From the NCBI RefSeq assembly GCF_000447755.1, contig NZ_AUNE01000050.1:1-64000 (forward strand): a DNA stretch of 64,000 bases, given 5' to 3'. The position numbers and the translations under genes were made by a program. Each line of letters opens with the position of its first letter. Position 1 is the stretch's first letter. This document shows positions 18,076-26,153 of the stretch, in pieces. Origin of the DNA: Bacteriovorax sp. BSW11_IV. GTDB lineage: Bacteria; Bdellovibrionota; Bacteriovoracia; Bacteriovoracales; Bacteriovoracaceae. The notes beneath the pieces were generated by a model that did no database searches, had not been told where the DNA came from, and saw only the letters and a program-made list of their open reading frames with translations.

Positions 18076-18968
18076 AATTTAGGCACCACCATATTGGCCT
18101 TAAGATCGTGACTTGGAATAACTTTTAAGTTCCCATTGCTCATCCAAATTCTATGAAGAAGCTCAACGCTCTCTCGCGTATGTTCAGCATGACCATCAAC
18201 GAGTTTTTTCGCTAAAAAGTTTTTATCTTTATTTGAGATCACTTGGTCGATTGTCCATACGGCGTCTCCCACTAAAAAGAATCGCCCTTCATTTGTATTT
18301 ATAATGTAGCCCAATGAGCCCTCAGTGTGGCCAGGAAGGGAGACGATTATAAGGGAGCCATCACCAAAGAAGTCGAGAGACTTTTTAAATGGGCCATAGC
18401 TTTTATCTTCAAGATTTAAAAAATTCCATGTTAAAAAATCTGCATCCATTTGTGATTTTATGAAAACTTGTTTGGTGTCGTTTTTCATATTTTCAAATTC
18501 ACTCTTTAGCGTGTGAATAGTGACTGGCCCAAAGTCTTCGGCGCCACTGGCGTGATCAAAGTGAAGGTGAGTAAAGAAAATGGCCTCTATTGGTAAATCG
18601 CCAATTTGCTCTTTAATTGTTTTTGATTCTTCAAAATCAAAAAGAGGGCGCGCATAGGCGGGAAATTCCATAAACTGCTCACGCGCTTTTAGACCAAGGC
18701 CCGTGTCGATAAGATAGTTCTTTTCGTTTTTGGTGAGAAGATAGGCCGAGTGAGTGGAGTAGTGGATAACATCAGAGCGTCCCTCATCCATGATAAGCAT
18801 TTCACGAGAGAGATTTTTACCCGTCTCAAGCCTTTTAACACTAAGAGTGCTAGCATTTTCTTTAATGGGCAGTTTGTATGGAGTTGGGTCAAAATCGTTT
18901 GTAACAAGAGTTCTCGCTGAACAAGACAGAACAAGAGTCGTGATGAGAGGCATAAAAAATACTTTCAT
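18072..18968 (-). CDS. MBL-fold metallo-hydrolase, lipoprotein
   Basis: A 298-residue protein with a lipoprotein-type signal (LVLSC, Cys16) and a metallo-beta-lactamase fold. Metal ligands are visible: THLHFDHASG (near residue 132), LPGHTEGS, GDAVWT and the final IPSHD. It resembles the AHL-lactonase/hydrolase branch rather than true beta-lactamases; the substrate is unknown. An AAAGG ribosome site precedes the ATG. It is divergent from the HxlR regulator, with an operator-like dyad between them. Confidence 0.88.
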   Translation of the reverse strand: MKVFFMPLITTLVLSCSARTLVTNDFDPTPYKLPIKENASTLSVKRLETGKNLSREMLIMDEGRSDVIHYSTHSAYLLTKNEKNYLIDTGLGLKAREQFMEFPAYARPLFDFEESKTIKEQIGDLPIEAIFFTHLHFDHASGAEDFGPVTIHTLKSEFENMKNDTKQVFIKSQMDADFLTWNFLNLEDKSYGPFKKSLDFFGDGSLIIVSLPGHTEGSLGYIINTNEGRFFLVGDAVWTIDQVISNKDKNFLAKKLVDGHAEHTRESVELLHRIWMSNGNLKVIPSHDLKANMVVPKF

Positions 18969-19048
18969 TGATAACCTTTTTTTGGCAGTTTCTATTAACC
19001 TGATGCTAACACGATGATATAATCGTGCATGGCCACCAAATGGTTACT

Positions 19049-19068
19049 AGGTTACCTCAAGGTAACTT
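19049..19068. promoter_or_regulatory. Candidate operator for the HxlR-type regulator
   Basis: A perfect dyad GTTACC-TCAA-GGTAAC (19051-19066), with an extra half site GGTTAC at 19042-19047. It lies in the divergent gap between the MBL hydrolase and the HxlR regulator, where such a regulator would bind to control itself and its partner. Confidence 0.6.
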
Positions 19069-19093
19069 AGAAAAAATTTTGTCTAGGATTTTT

Positions 19094-19420
19094 ATGCTTA
19101 CTGAAGAAGATTTAAATATAAGTGTTAGAAATATAAACACGAGCCTCGACGTTCTGGGCGGCAAGTGGAAGATTAAAATTTTGGGTTTTCTTTTGTTTTA
19201 TGGAAAGCGCGGCTTTAATGAACTTCTGCGCGATACGACGGGAATTTCTCAAAAGGTTCTAAGCTCTCAGCTAAAGGAGCTTGAGCGCGATGAGCTTGTT
19301 GTTAAAGAAATTTCAAGCACCACTCCCATTCGCGTGAGCTACTCTCTTAGTGAGAAGGGCATGGAAGTAAGGCCTGTTCTTGTGGCGCTTTGTAATTGGG
19401 CGCAGAAAAATTATTTCTGA
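19094..19420 (+). CDS. HxlR-family transcriptional regulator
   Basis: A 108-residue winged-helix regulator. The family core is clear: LDVLGGKWKIKIL near residue 20, FNELLRDTTGISQKVLSSQLKELE as the recognition region, and YSLSEKGMEV...L..W near the end. HxlR proteins often sense electrophiles or oxidation through a cysteine; here only one cysteine, near the C-terminus (ALCNWA), is seen. I prefer the ATG at 19094 because the GTG at 19025 would place the operator dyad inside the gene. It probably controls the divergent MBL hydrolase. Its end overlaps mutM by 10 bp. Confidence 0.88.
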   Translation: MLTEEDLNISVRNINTSLDVLGGKWKIKILGFLLFYGKRGFNELLRDTTGISQKVLSSQLKELERDELVVKEISSTTPIRVSYSLSEKGMEVRPVLVALCNWAQKNYF

Positions 19421-20229
19421 CAGTGGGGGCAGTAATATGTCCCCCTCGTTGCTAACACAATCTTTTTCACTTCCGTTTTCTGGCACATGCGACACGTCTT
19501 CTGATAAAAAACCACAAGATTTTTCACCCCTTCACCCTTGTCGCCATAAGCGTCTTGATAGCCCCCAGAGAAAGTTGTGCCACCAGTTTTAATCGTATCA
19601 TCAAGAACAAGCTTTGTGGCCTTAATGACATTTTCTAGATCGGCCTTTGTCAGTGTTTTCATTTTGCGCGTTGGACGAAGGCCCGCACGCGCACAAATTT
19701 CACTGGCCATATAATTACCAATACCCGCAAAGAAATTTTGTTCCAACAAAAACGGCTTCAATACTTTTTCAGGACGAATCTTTTTCAAGTGCAAAAGATA
19801 ATCCACATTGAAATCATCACTACTTACATCAGGCCCAAGGCGTGTGAGCCACTTCGCTTCATTCTCAAGATTAAAAAAGTGCATATTCCCAAATCGTCTT
19901 GGATCAATGTAGCCGAAGTACACGATCTCGTTATCGTGCTTGCCTTTAATGAGAACATGGGTGTGCTTTTCTGTGATCTTTGTTTTTGAGATTCGCCACG
20001 AGCCTGACATACCAAGGCCCGAGATAATGCGCTTATCGTTTTTTAAAAAGAAGCGCAGCACTTTTCCTTGGCGAGAAATCTTCTCGATTACATCGCCCTT
20101 TGTGAGTGCGTAGTCTTTGTCTTTTACAACGCCATCAGAGACGTCGGAGTATGTGACGGAGTCTACTTCCAGAGGGAGGTAGGGGGTGAGTTGGGATTTT
20201 ATTGTTTCGACTTCGGGTAGTTCGGGCAT
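19411..20229 (-). CDS. mutM: Formamidopyrimidine-DNA glycosylase
   Basis: A 272-residue DNA repair glycosylase/AP lyase that removes oxidised purines such as 8-oxoguanine. It has the catalytic N-terminus PELPEVE (Pro2, Glu3), the Lys57 region (RQGKVL), the H2TH region (QNFFAGIGNYMASEIC..AGL) and the zinc finger CRMCQK...CPHCQK at the C-terminus. Length is normal. Its first six codons and leader (20213-20314) recur perfectly at 32882-32983, though this copy of the gene is intact. Confidence 0.96.
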   Translation of the reverse strand: MPELPEVETIKSQLTPYLPLEVDSVTYSDVSDGVVKDKDYALTKGDVIEKISRQGKVLRFFLKNDKRIISGLGMSGSWRISKTKITEKHTHVLIKGKHDNEIVYFGYIDPRRFGNMHFFNLENEAKWLTRLGPDVSSDDFNVDYLLHLKKIRPEKVLKPFLLEQNFFAGIGNYMASEICARAGLRPTRKMKTLTKADLENVIKATKLVLDDTIKTGGTTFSGGYQDAYGDKGEGVKNLVVFYQKTCRMCQKTEVKKIVLATRGTYYCPHCQK

Positions 20230-20314
20230 ATTAAGAAATCTTTTGTTTTGGTTGTGAGGTTGATTATAGCAGAGGTTTTGGGGATTGGGAGGGGGAGGTT
20301 AAGAAAACTTGATT
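20213..20314. repeat. mutM leader repeat, copy 1 (102 bp, perfect)
   Basis: Covers the first 17 bases of mutM and 85 bp upstream. It is identical over 102 bp to 32882-32983 and about 75% identical in its distal part to 35681-35753. Copies 1 and 2 bracket a 12.6-kb accessory segment, as target duplications or attachment sites would. Confidence 0.95.
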
Positions 20315-20377
20315 CAAGATAATATAAACTTTAAACCGATAATTTATTTTATTAATTATTGAAATATTTGGAGATGT

Positions 20378-21496
20378 ATGCATTCCCCTAATTACAAAAA
20401 AGTTTATGTGCTAGGCGCCGGTTTTTCGATAGAGGCAGGAGCTCCAAATCAATATGATTTAATTAAAAATATATTTGAACTGAATGACTCTAGTCCTAAC
20501 CTTTTTGATAGAGAAGTATTTGAGCGGTTTAAAAAGTTTTTATCTGAAGATCTTTTTATTTCAGAAGAGCATTTTGGTGAAGTCGAGTTGGAAGATATTT
20601 TTACTCCACTTGATAGATGTATTGCAGAGAACACTTCATTCAGAGGGTTGTCTTTTGATGAAATGAAAAGAGCTCGAAGTGACGTTTATTATCTGATTGC
20701 AAAAATGTTAGATGAAAAACTAAGAGATATTGATTCAAGTTATATTGATAAGTTTGCGAAACATCTAGTTTTTGAATCTAAAAAACGTAGCAATAATAGA
20801 TATAAAATGATTGACCCGGTTAGTGTTGTAAGTATGAATTGGGACATTATGTTAGATAATTATATTAAAAAAAACATTGATTTGGATGAATCTACAATTA
20901 AAGGAGTTGTTGATTACTGTTGTCATGTTAGTTCATTTAATAAATATGATAATACGATCAAGCCTGGATTAGAAATTTTAGGAGCAGGTGGGTATAATGT
21001 AAAATTATTAAAAATACATGGTTCATTAAATTGGTTAGCCTGCCCAAGATGTTATCGAAATTATGTTGGCTTTAATGAAAAAATAGGCCTTTATCAATTT
21101 ATGAATCAGCAGGAATGCAGACACTGTAAAGAAAACTTTAAAAAAGATAGAAAATCAAGCCATTTGAATTCAAGCTTAGTCATGCCTACATTTATAAAAG
21201 ATTTAGATTCCCCGCAATACAAACAAATTTGGCAAAATTCTGCAGTCGAATTATCTGAAGCCTCAGAGGTCATTTTTATTGGTTATTCTTTACCTAGTGC
21301 TGATTTTGAATTTAGGCAATTGCTTAGTCGTATGGTGCGTAAGAATGCAAAGATTACTGTTGTGGATTTTTCTAGTGAATCAGATAAGCAAAATATTCCT
21401 GTGTTCAAAAGATATAAAAGGTTTTTTGGGAAAAGAGAAATTATTTTCCATTGGAATGGTACAAAGAGTTATGTTGAAAAATATATTGAAGATTAA
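20378..21496 (+). CDS. SIR2-like NAD+-binding protein, putative defence effector
   Basis: A 372-residue SIR2_2-type protein. NAD-binding motifs: VLGAGFSIEAGAP (residues 11-23), MNWDIMLDNY (about 151) and KIHGSLNW with the conserved His (about 213). A CPRC...CRHC zinc-ribbon insertion follows (about 221-249), and FIGYSLPSADFEFR (about 300) is the final sirtuin strand region. Stand-alone SIR2 proteins of this kind often act as NAD+-depleting effectors in phage defence. That is family knowledge plus inference here. The gene is AT-rich and is the first module after the mutM leader, followed 40 bp on by attC-like repeat A. Confidence 0.85.
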   Translation: MHSPNYKKVYVLGAGFSIEAGAPNQYDLIKNIFELNDSSPNLFDREVFERFKKFLSEDLFISEEHFGEVELEDIFTPLDRCIAENTSFRGLSFDEMKRARSDVYYLIAKMLDEKLRDIDSSYIDKFAKHLVFESKKRSNNRYKMIDPVSVVSMNWDIMLDNYIKKNIDLDESTIKGVVDYCCHVSSFNKYDNTIKPGLEILGAGGYNVKLLKIHGSLNWLACPRCYRNYVGFNEKIGLYQFMNQQECRHCKENFKKDRKSSHLNSSLVMPTFIKDLDSPQYKQIWQNSAVELSEASEVIFIGYSLPSADFEFRQLLSRMVRKNAKITVVDFSSESDKQNIPVFKRYKRFFGKREIIFHWNGTKSYVEKYIED

Positions 21497-21536
21497 AATA
21501 TAGAGTTATTTATTTAAATTTATTTTGTCTAGAAAA

Positions 21537-21602
21537 TGCACTAATGTCATTTTAAGTAAGTCGTTCGTTCAATTCATAACATACGTAAAAGGTGTTGGAA
21601 CC
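21537..21602 (+). repeat. attC-like palindromic repeat A
   Basis: Right half is consensus (ACGTAAAAGGTGTTGGAACC). The left outer arm is degraded, but TTTTAAGTAAG and the central AATTCA remain. It lies between the SIR2 gene and the next small gene. Confidence 0.75.
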
Positions 21603-21647
21603 TCAGTTCAGTTAAGGATGTGTATCATTTTTTAATAGGAGGAGTGT

Positions 21648-21818
21648 ATGAGAATTGGTGTTGAAATTTATCTTTGTGACAAGTGTAAAAGTGAACATCG
21701 TGTTGATTTTCCTGTTGCAGAAAATGCAAGAGAGTACAACTCATCTTTAACTCAACTACCCCGACGATTTTCACAGTTTGAGAGTGGTGAATGTAGAAGA
21801 ATGGTTGTTCTGGCATAA
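21648..21818 (+). CDS. 56-residue CxxC protein
   Basis: A short ORF with a strong ribosome site (TAGGAGG, 5-6 bp from the ATG), starting MRIGVEIYLCDKCKSEHRVDF. One CxxC pair (Cys10, Cys13) and a single later Cys suggest half a zinc ribbon. It lies 45 bp after repeat A and 70 bp before the HEPN-like gene, in the same direction. It is not recognised. Confidence 0.55.
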   Translation: MRIGVEIYLCDKCKSEHRVDFPVAENAREYNSSLTQLPRRFSQFESGECRRMVVLA

Positions 21819-21888
21819 ATGGTTGTGAACAGAGCAATGGCGAACCAATACTAGGTAAGTCTTTTGTTGAAAGAGAGTTTGAGTAGTG

Positions 21889-22470
21889 ATGAAATTTTTA
21901 AAGAAAATATTTAAAACAACTAAAAATCAACGTTTAATTAAAATAAGAGAAGAGTGGGGAACGCCAGAGGAAAATGCAGAAGAATTAATAAAACTTTTGA
22001 CAGTCGATTTTGAAAAAATTAGAAACAGAAAAGAGCCAGAACATATCTTTATCGGACAATTCCTTTCGATTATTTTACTTATTGAGGCAAAACTGATTCA
22101 AATATTGAAAAAATATGAAATTAAAATTGAAGATTATACTTTTGGAAGAAAAGTCGACATTTATAAATCTTTTTTAAAGGATATCGTTGAAGTAGGAGCA
22201 GATATAGATGTAGAAGATTGTCGAAGGTATATTGCTCCTCTCAAAGAACTAGCTAAAATAAGAAATAATATGGCCCATGACCTTTCTTATGTTTATTTTA
22301 ATAAGTCTGATTTATCCCAGACAATCGGACTAATGAAGTCTGTTCGACCAGACTTATGCGAACATGAGAAATTTATGCAAGATGAAAAGGATAAATGTTT
22401 GGTCTTAGTAATGAATTTTGGATTCCAGTTTTCAACAGTCTCAGCCAAGCTTGCTCAGCATCTTGCATAA
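21889..22470 (+). CDS. HEPN-like helical protein
   Basis: A 193-residue, mostly helical, charged protein. Near residue 125 the segment IRNNMAHDLS has the R-x4-H spacing of HEPN domains, which in active members form a ribonuclease site. The preceding helices (FLSIILLIEAKLIQIL) fit the four-helix HEPN fold. HEPN proteins are common RNase toxins in defence and toxin-antitoxin loci. No nucleotidyltransferase partner is adjacent. The ATG at 21889 is preferred over an in-frame GTG 3 bp upstream. Confidence 0.6.
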   Translation: MKFLKKIFKTTKNQRLIKIREEWGTPEENAEELIKLLTVDFEKIRNRKEPEHIFIGQFLSIILLIEAKLIQILKKYEIKIEDYTFGRKVDIYKSFLKDIVEVGADIDVEDCRRYIAPLKELAKIRNNMAHDLSYVYFNKSDLSQTIGLMKSVRPDLCEHEKFMQDEKDKCLVLVMNFGFQFSTVSAKLAQHLA

Positions 22471-22615
22471 CACCCAAGTAACACCTATTTTTAGTAAACA
22501 TTCTTTTTTTCAGGTAAGTCAAAGTAAGCGAGAAAAAACTGGAAGACCCTTTATTAGAAGTAGTTCCTTGAAATCGTTAGATTAATTAAAATCGTTGTTT
22601 CGACTTCTGCGAATT

Positions 22616-22682
22616 GGTTCCAACATCTTATTACGTAAGCAGCGCATTTAATTCAGTGCTTACGTAAAAGTTTGCTGGAACC
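22616..22682 (+). repeat. attC-like palindromic repeat B
   Basis: Nearly complete copy. The outer arms are GGTTCCAACA and GCTGGAACC; the inner arms TTACGTAAGC and GCTTACGTAA are perfect. Unpaired bases lie between outer and inner arms. It follows the HEPN-like gene. Confidence 0.9.
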
Positions 22683-22778
22683 TTCTTATTGATAAATCCG
22701 ATCTGGATTTCTTCCGGTTCCATTTGAGATTTAAGCAAATGCATTGATTTTAAATGTGAAAATCCTTTTTTAATGATC

Positions 22779-22809
22779 TTGACCTTAAAGTTAACTTTAA
22801 TTGTAGAGT
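22779..22809 (+). promoter_or_regulatory. MerR-type promoter/operator 1
   Basis: -35 TTGACC, a 19-bp spacer holding the dyad CTTAAAG-TTAA-CTTTAAT, and a -10-like TAGAGT. The long spacer with a dyad inside is typical of MerR-activated promoters. It matches the promoter at 24025 and the CTTAAAG-N4-CTTTAAG site reported for Bacillus AdhR. Confidence 0.8.
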
Positions 22810-22873
22810 TAACTTGTATTGAATTTTTATGAGGATTTTTCCTCAAGAATAAATCGAAACAAAGGAGTTAGGT

Positions 22874-23938
22874 ATGAGTAAAGTAAATCTGAAAAATAGA
22901 AAAATTGCCAAAATATTTTTAGGGGTAGTAATTATTGTTATTACTTTAGCATTTTTTCCAAGCTTCTTGTTGAATGATGCATTATTAAATAGTTCTACCG
23001 GCACTTTAAATGAACATTTTGAAAAAGAAAGTACTAGTAATATTTTTACGGAAATCAAAATGGGTGATCTTCAAGTTCCAATTATTAAGGACGGAATTTA
23101 TGATAAGTATCGCTCAAATCCACCTCTTTCATTTGTAAAAGAACAAAAACCTAATTTAGATTTAAGTTGGTTCATTACTTTAGAAAAAGAACGAAAGGAT
23201 GTTGGATTTGTTACTTACTCACCTAATTTCTACTATAGCAATAGTAGTATTACTGCAATTTATACTGCTGATATGGATACAATCAGCAAACTTATTCCAA
23301 GTTCAGTAAAAGAGATTGTTAAACCAATCTCATTTTCACCCGGCATAGGATTAATTGCTATAACTTCCTATGCTTATCATTATTGTGATAATGGTTCATA
23401 TAATGAGCTTTCAATTTCAATAGTAACAACAACTCCAAGAGCAAAAAACTTTGGACTCATCTCACTAGTTGGAGAACTTAATAATAAGAGTCTTTGGGGA
23501 TACGTATTGAAGCTTCCTGTTGATACTGAGCTAGCTAGAGTTCGTGGTGTTCTTGGATATAATTTACCTAAATGGCTAATCCCAATAAAGTATGAGCTTG
23601 ATAACAATAATATGAGCTTTTCTTACTATAATGAGGAAGGAATCTTTGATTTCTCTATGGTTGGTAAAAGGTTAGATGTCAAAAAATCTGAAACATCCAT
23701 TTCTCGCTTAAATTTTATAAACGTAGATATACAAGGAAGATTAACTCATGGTTACAGTGATGTTAGGGCCATAAAGAAAGCAAGTAGTACTAGCGGTGAA
23801 GACATCCAGTTAAATTTGTCAAATGGTCCGATTTCAAAATTTATCAAGTCGTTAAAAATAAAGAAATTAGTGCGCTATGATTATCAACCTGAGTTTCAGG
23901 CAGCACTGTACACACCAAATTTTTTAACAAATGAATAG
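22874..23938 (+). CDS. Membrane-anchored acetoacetate decarboxylase-like protein
   Basis: A 354-residue protein with one N-terminal membrane helix (about residues 13-33). The rest resembles the acetoacetate decarboxylase-like fold: an ELSISIVTTTP strand pair and the LPVDTELARVRGVLGYNLPKWL segment correspond to the family's core. The lysine of true decarboxylases could not be placed confidently, so the activity is open. Its promoter carries the same MerR-type dyad as the downstream electrophile operon, so it is probably coregulated. Confidence 0.5.
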   Translation: MSKVNLKNRKIAKIFLGVVIIVITLAFFPSFLLNDALLNSSTGTLNEHFEKESTSNIFTEIKMGDLQVPIIKDGIYDKYRSNPPLSFVKEQKPNLDLSWFITLEKERKDVGFVTYSPNFYYSNSSITAIYTADMDTISKLIPSSVKEIVKPISFSPGIGLIAITSYAYHYCDNGSYNELSISIVTTTPRAKNFGLISLVGELNNKSLWGYVLKLPVDTELARVRGVLGYNLPKWLIPIKYELDNNNMSFSYYNEEGIFDFSMVGKRLDVKKSETSISRLNFINVDIQGRLTHGYSDVRAIKKASSTSGEDIQLNLSNGPISKFIKSLKIKKLVRYDYQPEFQAALYTPNFLTNE

Positions 23939-24024
23939 AGGTTTTTTTTAAATAATTAGCTAAGGTCCAATGCGTGTGTGCCTAAGCGTATGAAAATATT
24001 AATGAATGGTGAATGCATTAGACG

Positions 24025-24055
24025 TTGACCTTAAAGTTAACTTTAAGTGTATAGT
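24025..24055 (+). promoter_or_regulatory. MerR-type promoter/operator 2
   Basis: -35 TTGACC, a 19-bp spacer with the perfect dyad CTTAAAG-TTAA-CTTTAAG (24030-24047), and -10 TATAGT. It drives the OYE-PfpI-ALDH-MerR operon. The site is what AdhR/NmlR-type regulators recognise, and such a regulator is the last gene of the operon. Confidence 0.88.
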
Positions 24056-24087
24056 AGGGTTAGATTTAATAAACAAAAGGTGAAAAA

Positions 24088-25323
24088 ATGAAGTTATTTG
24101 AAAATTTAATATTACCAAATGGAAGCATAATCCCAAACCGTATTGGAAAGGCCGCAATGGAAGAGAATCTTGCCGATTCTAACCACCTACCAGCAGATGA
24201 GTTGTTCAAGCTTTATGATTCATGGGCAAAAGGTGGAGCTGGTTTAATCATCACTGGAAATGTCATGATTGATAGAAGAGCGATGACCGGTCCTGCTGGA
24301 GTGGTATTAGAAGATGATAAATATTTAGATAGTTTTAAGAAGTGGGCAGAAATTATAAAATCAAATGGTGCTCAGGCTTGGATGCAAATCAATCATCCTG
24401 GGCGTCAGATGCCAGTAAATATGGGACAACCAACAATTGCTCCATCAGCAATCTCAATTCAATTAGGAGCGGCTTCAAAGGCATTTGGAGTACCAAGAGA
24501 AATGACCATAGAAGAAATTGAAGAGGTTATTGAGCGCTTTGTTAATACAGCAACACTTGCAGAAAAAGCAGGGTTCACAGGAGTTGAAATACATGCAGCA
24601 CATGGTTATCTCATTAGTCAGTTTCTTTCTCCTTTAACAAATAAGCGAACGGATCAATGGGGAGGAAGCGCTGAGAATCGTTCTAGATTTTTATTTGAAG
24701 TAGTAGAGCGTGTAAGATCAAAAGTTTCAAAAAGTTTTGCAGTTGCTGTTAAATTAAATTCCGCAGACTTTCAGCGTGGAGGATTTAGTCCTGAAGATGC
24801 TAAAGAGGTTGTTAAAAAATTAAATGACCTAGAAGTTGATTTAGTAGAAGTCTCGGGGGGAAGTTATGAGGCTCCTGCAATGATGGGAAAAGCTAGAGAT
24901 GAAAGGTCACTTGCGAGAGAGGCCTATTTCCTAGAGTTCGCTAAAGAAATCGCAGCTGTCGCCAAAATGCCTATAATGGTTACAGGTGGTGTGAGAAGAA
25001 AAGAAGTCGCTGAAAATGTTGTAAGCTCTGGTGTTGATGTAGTTGGAATTGCAACTGCTTTAGCAATAAATCCATCGATTCCGAATGATTGGAAATTAGG
25101 CAATTCAAAAGATAATACGCCCTCATTAAGGCCTATCACATGGAGCAATAAAGCATTAGCTTCAATGGCGAACATGGCAATGGTTAAGTACCAATTCAAT
25201 AGAATGATAAAAGGGAAAAAAACAGTTCCAAATATTTCACCGCTGAAAGCATTTATAATAGATAGAATGAATGCTTACAGAAATACAAAATTATACAAAA
25301 AGTGGCTTGTTCAAAAAAACTAG
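24088..25323 (+). CDS. Old yellow enzyme-type NADH:flavin oxidoreductase
   Basis: A 411-residue FMN-dependent ene-reductase of the OYE family. Seen: the barrel start LILPNGSIIPNRIGKAAM, the substrate-binding MQINHPGRQ (His near residue 112), and HAAHGYLISQFLSPLTNKRTD with the flavin/substrate residues. The VEVSGGSYEAP and VTGGVR segments bind FMN phosphate. OYEs reduce activated alkenes such as quinones and unsaturated aldehydes. It is the first gene after the MerR-type promoter at 24025, consistent with electrophile detoxification. It lacks the iron-sulphur extension of 2,4-dienoyl-CoA reductases. Confidence 0.93.
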   Translation: MKLFENLILPNGSIIPNRIGKAAMEENLADSNHLPADELFKLYDSWAKGGAGLIITGNVMIDRRAMTGPAGVVLEDDKYLDSFKKWAEIIKSNGAQAWMQINHPGRQMPVNMGQPTIAPSAISIQLGAASKAFGVPREMTIEEIEEVIERFVNTATLAEKAGFTGVEIHAAHGYLISQFLSPLTNKRTDQWGGSAENRSRFLFEVVERVRSKVSKSFAVAVKLNSADFQRGGFSPEDAKEVVKKLNDLEVDLVEVSGGSYEAPAMMGKARDERSLAREAYFLEFAKEIAAVAKMPIMVTGGVRRKEVAENVVSSGVDVVGIATALAINPSIPNDWKLGNSKDNTPSLRPITWSNKALASMANMAMVKYQFNRMIKGKKTVPNISPLKAFIIDRMNAYRNTKLYKKWLVQKN

Positions 25324-25341
25324 TTCGTTAAAGGATCTTAT

Positions 25342-26145
25342 ATGATCAATTTATTTAAGAAATTATTTGTTTTACAATTAGTTCTTATCACAATGAGTGC
25401 ATGTGCAAGTACTAAGGAAACTAATATGAAACTTAAGTTAGCCGAATCGAAAAAAATATTAATTATAGTCACTAATCATGAGGACTACCCAAATCGTGAG
25501 GATAAAACAGGGCTATGGCTAACGGAGTTGACTCATTTCTATGATGAAGTAAAAGAAGCTGGATTTGAAGTTGATATTGCAAGCCCAAATGGAGGTAAGT
25601 CTCCTTTAGATGAAAGAAGTCTTGGGTGGATGTACATAGATAAAGAGGCAAAAAAACATTTAAAGAATCCTGAGTTTACGAGATTACTAGATGAAACTTT
25701 AGATGTTTCAAAATTAAATGGAGATGATTACATCGCAATTTATTTTGCTGGTGGACATGGGACGATGTGGGATTTCAAGGATAATCCTGACTTGAAGCTC
25801 ATATCTGAGCAAATATATAATAATGAAGGCTATGTAACATCGGTTTGTCATGGTGCCGCAGGGCTTTTAAACCTACAGGCACCTAGTGGAAAACCACTAA
25901 TTGAGAATAAAAAAATAACTGGTTTTTCTAATACAGAAGAATGGCTAGCTGGACTTACATACACAGTACCATTTTCTCTTGAAGATGAGCTGAAGGCTTT
26001 AAACCCTATATATAAAAAGGCCCTATTCCCTTTTGTTTCATACGCAGTTTCAGATGGAAGAATAGTAACTGGTCAAAACCCTAATTCGGGGAAGGCAGTA
26101 GCTAAAGAGCTTTTACGACTTATGAGAATTAAAGAAAGTCATTGA
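25342..26145 (+). CDS. DJ-1/PfpI family lipoprotein, Hsp31/glyoxalase III-like
   Basis: A 267-residue DJ-1/PfpI protein with an N-terminal lipoprotein-type signal (TMSAC near residue 20). The catalytic elbow VTSVCHGAAGLLNL (Cys near residue 172) and the YFAGGHGTMWDF segment match the Hsp31/YraA branch, which includes glyoxalase III and chaperone activities. The acidic residue of the TGLWLTEL segment is the usual partner of the cysteine. In Bacillus, AdhR controls a PfpI-type gene (yraA), matching the operon here. The lipoprotein signal is unusual for the family and suggests periplasmic action. Confidence 0.9.
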   Translation: MINLFKKLFVLQLVLITMSACASTKETNMKLKLAESKKILIIVTNHEDYPNREDKTGLWLTELTHFYDEVKEAGFEVDIASPNGGKSPLDERSLGWMYIDKEAKKHLKNPEFTRLLDETLDVSKLNGDDYIAIYFAGGHGTMWDFKDNPDLKLISEQIYNNEGYVTSVCHGAAGLLNLQAPSGKPLIENKKITGFSNTEEWLAGLTYTVPFSLEDELKALNPIYKKALFPFVSYAVSDGRIVTGQNPNSGKAVAKELLRLMRIKESH

Positions 26146-26153
26146 GGTAATGT

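Larger units (their letters stand above)
22471..22873. other. 403-bp gap: repeat B and MerR-type promoter
   Basis: No convincing gene. It contains attC-like repeat B (22616-22682) and a MerR-type promoter (22779-22809). A leftward ORF across the repeat has no ribosome site and is rejected. Confidence 0.7.

Noticed and set aside
19025-19093. Longer start for the HxlR regulator at GTG 19025
   Set aside because: It would put the operator dyad inside the coding region and adds an N-terminus foreign to the family.
22631-22846. Leftward 71-codon ORF over repeat B and the MerR-type promoter
   Set aside because: No ribosome site; its sequence derives from the repeat and regulatory DNA.
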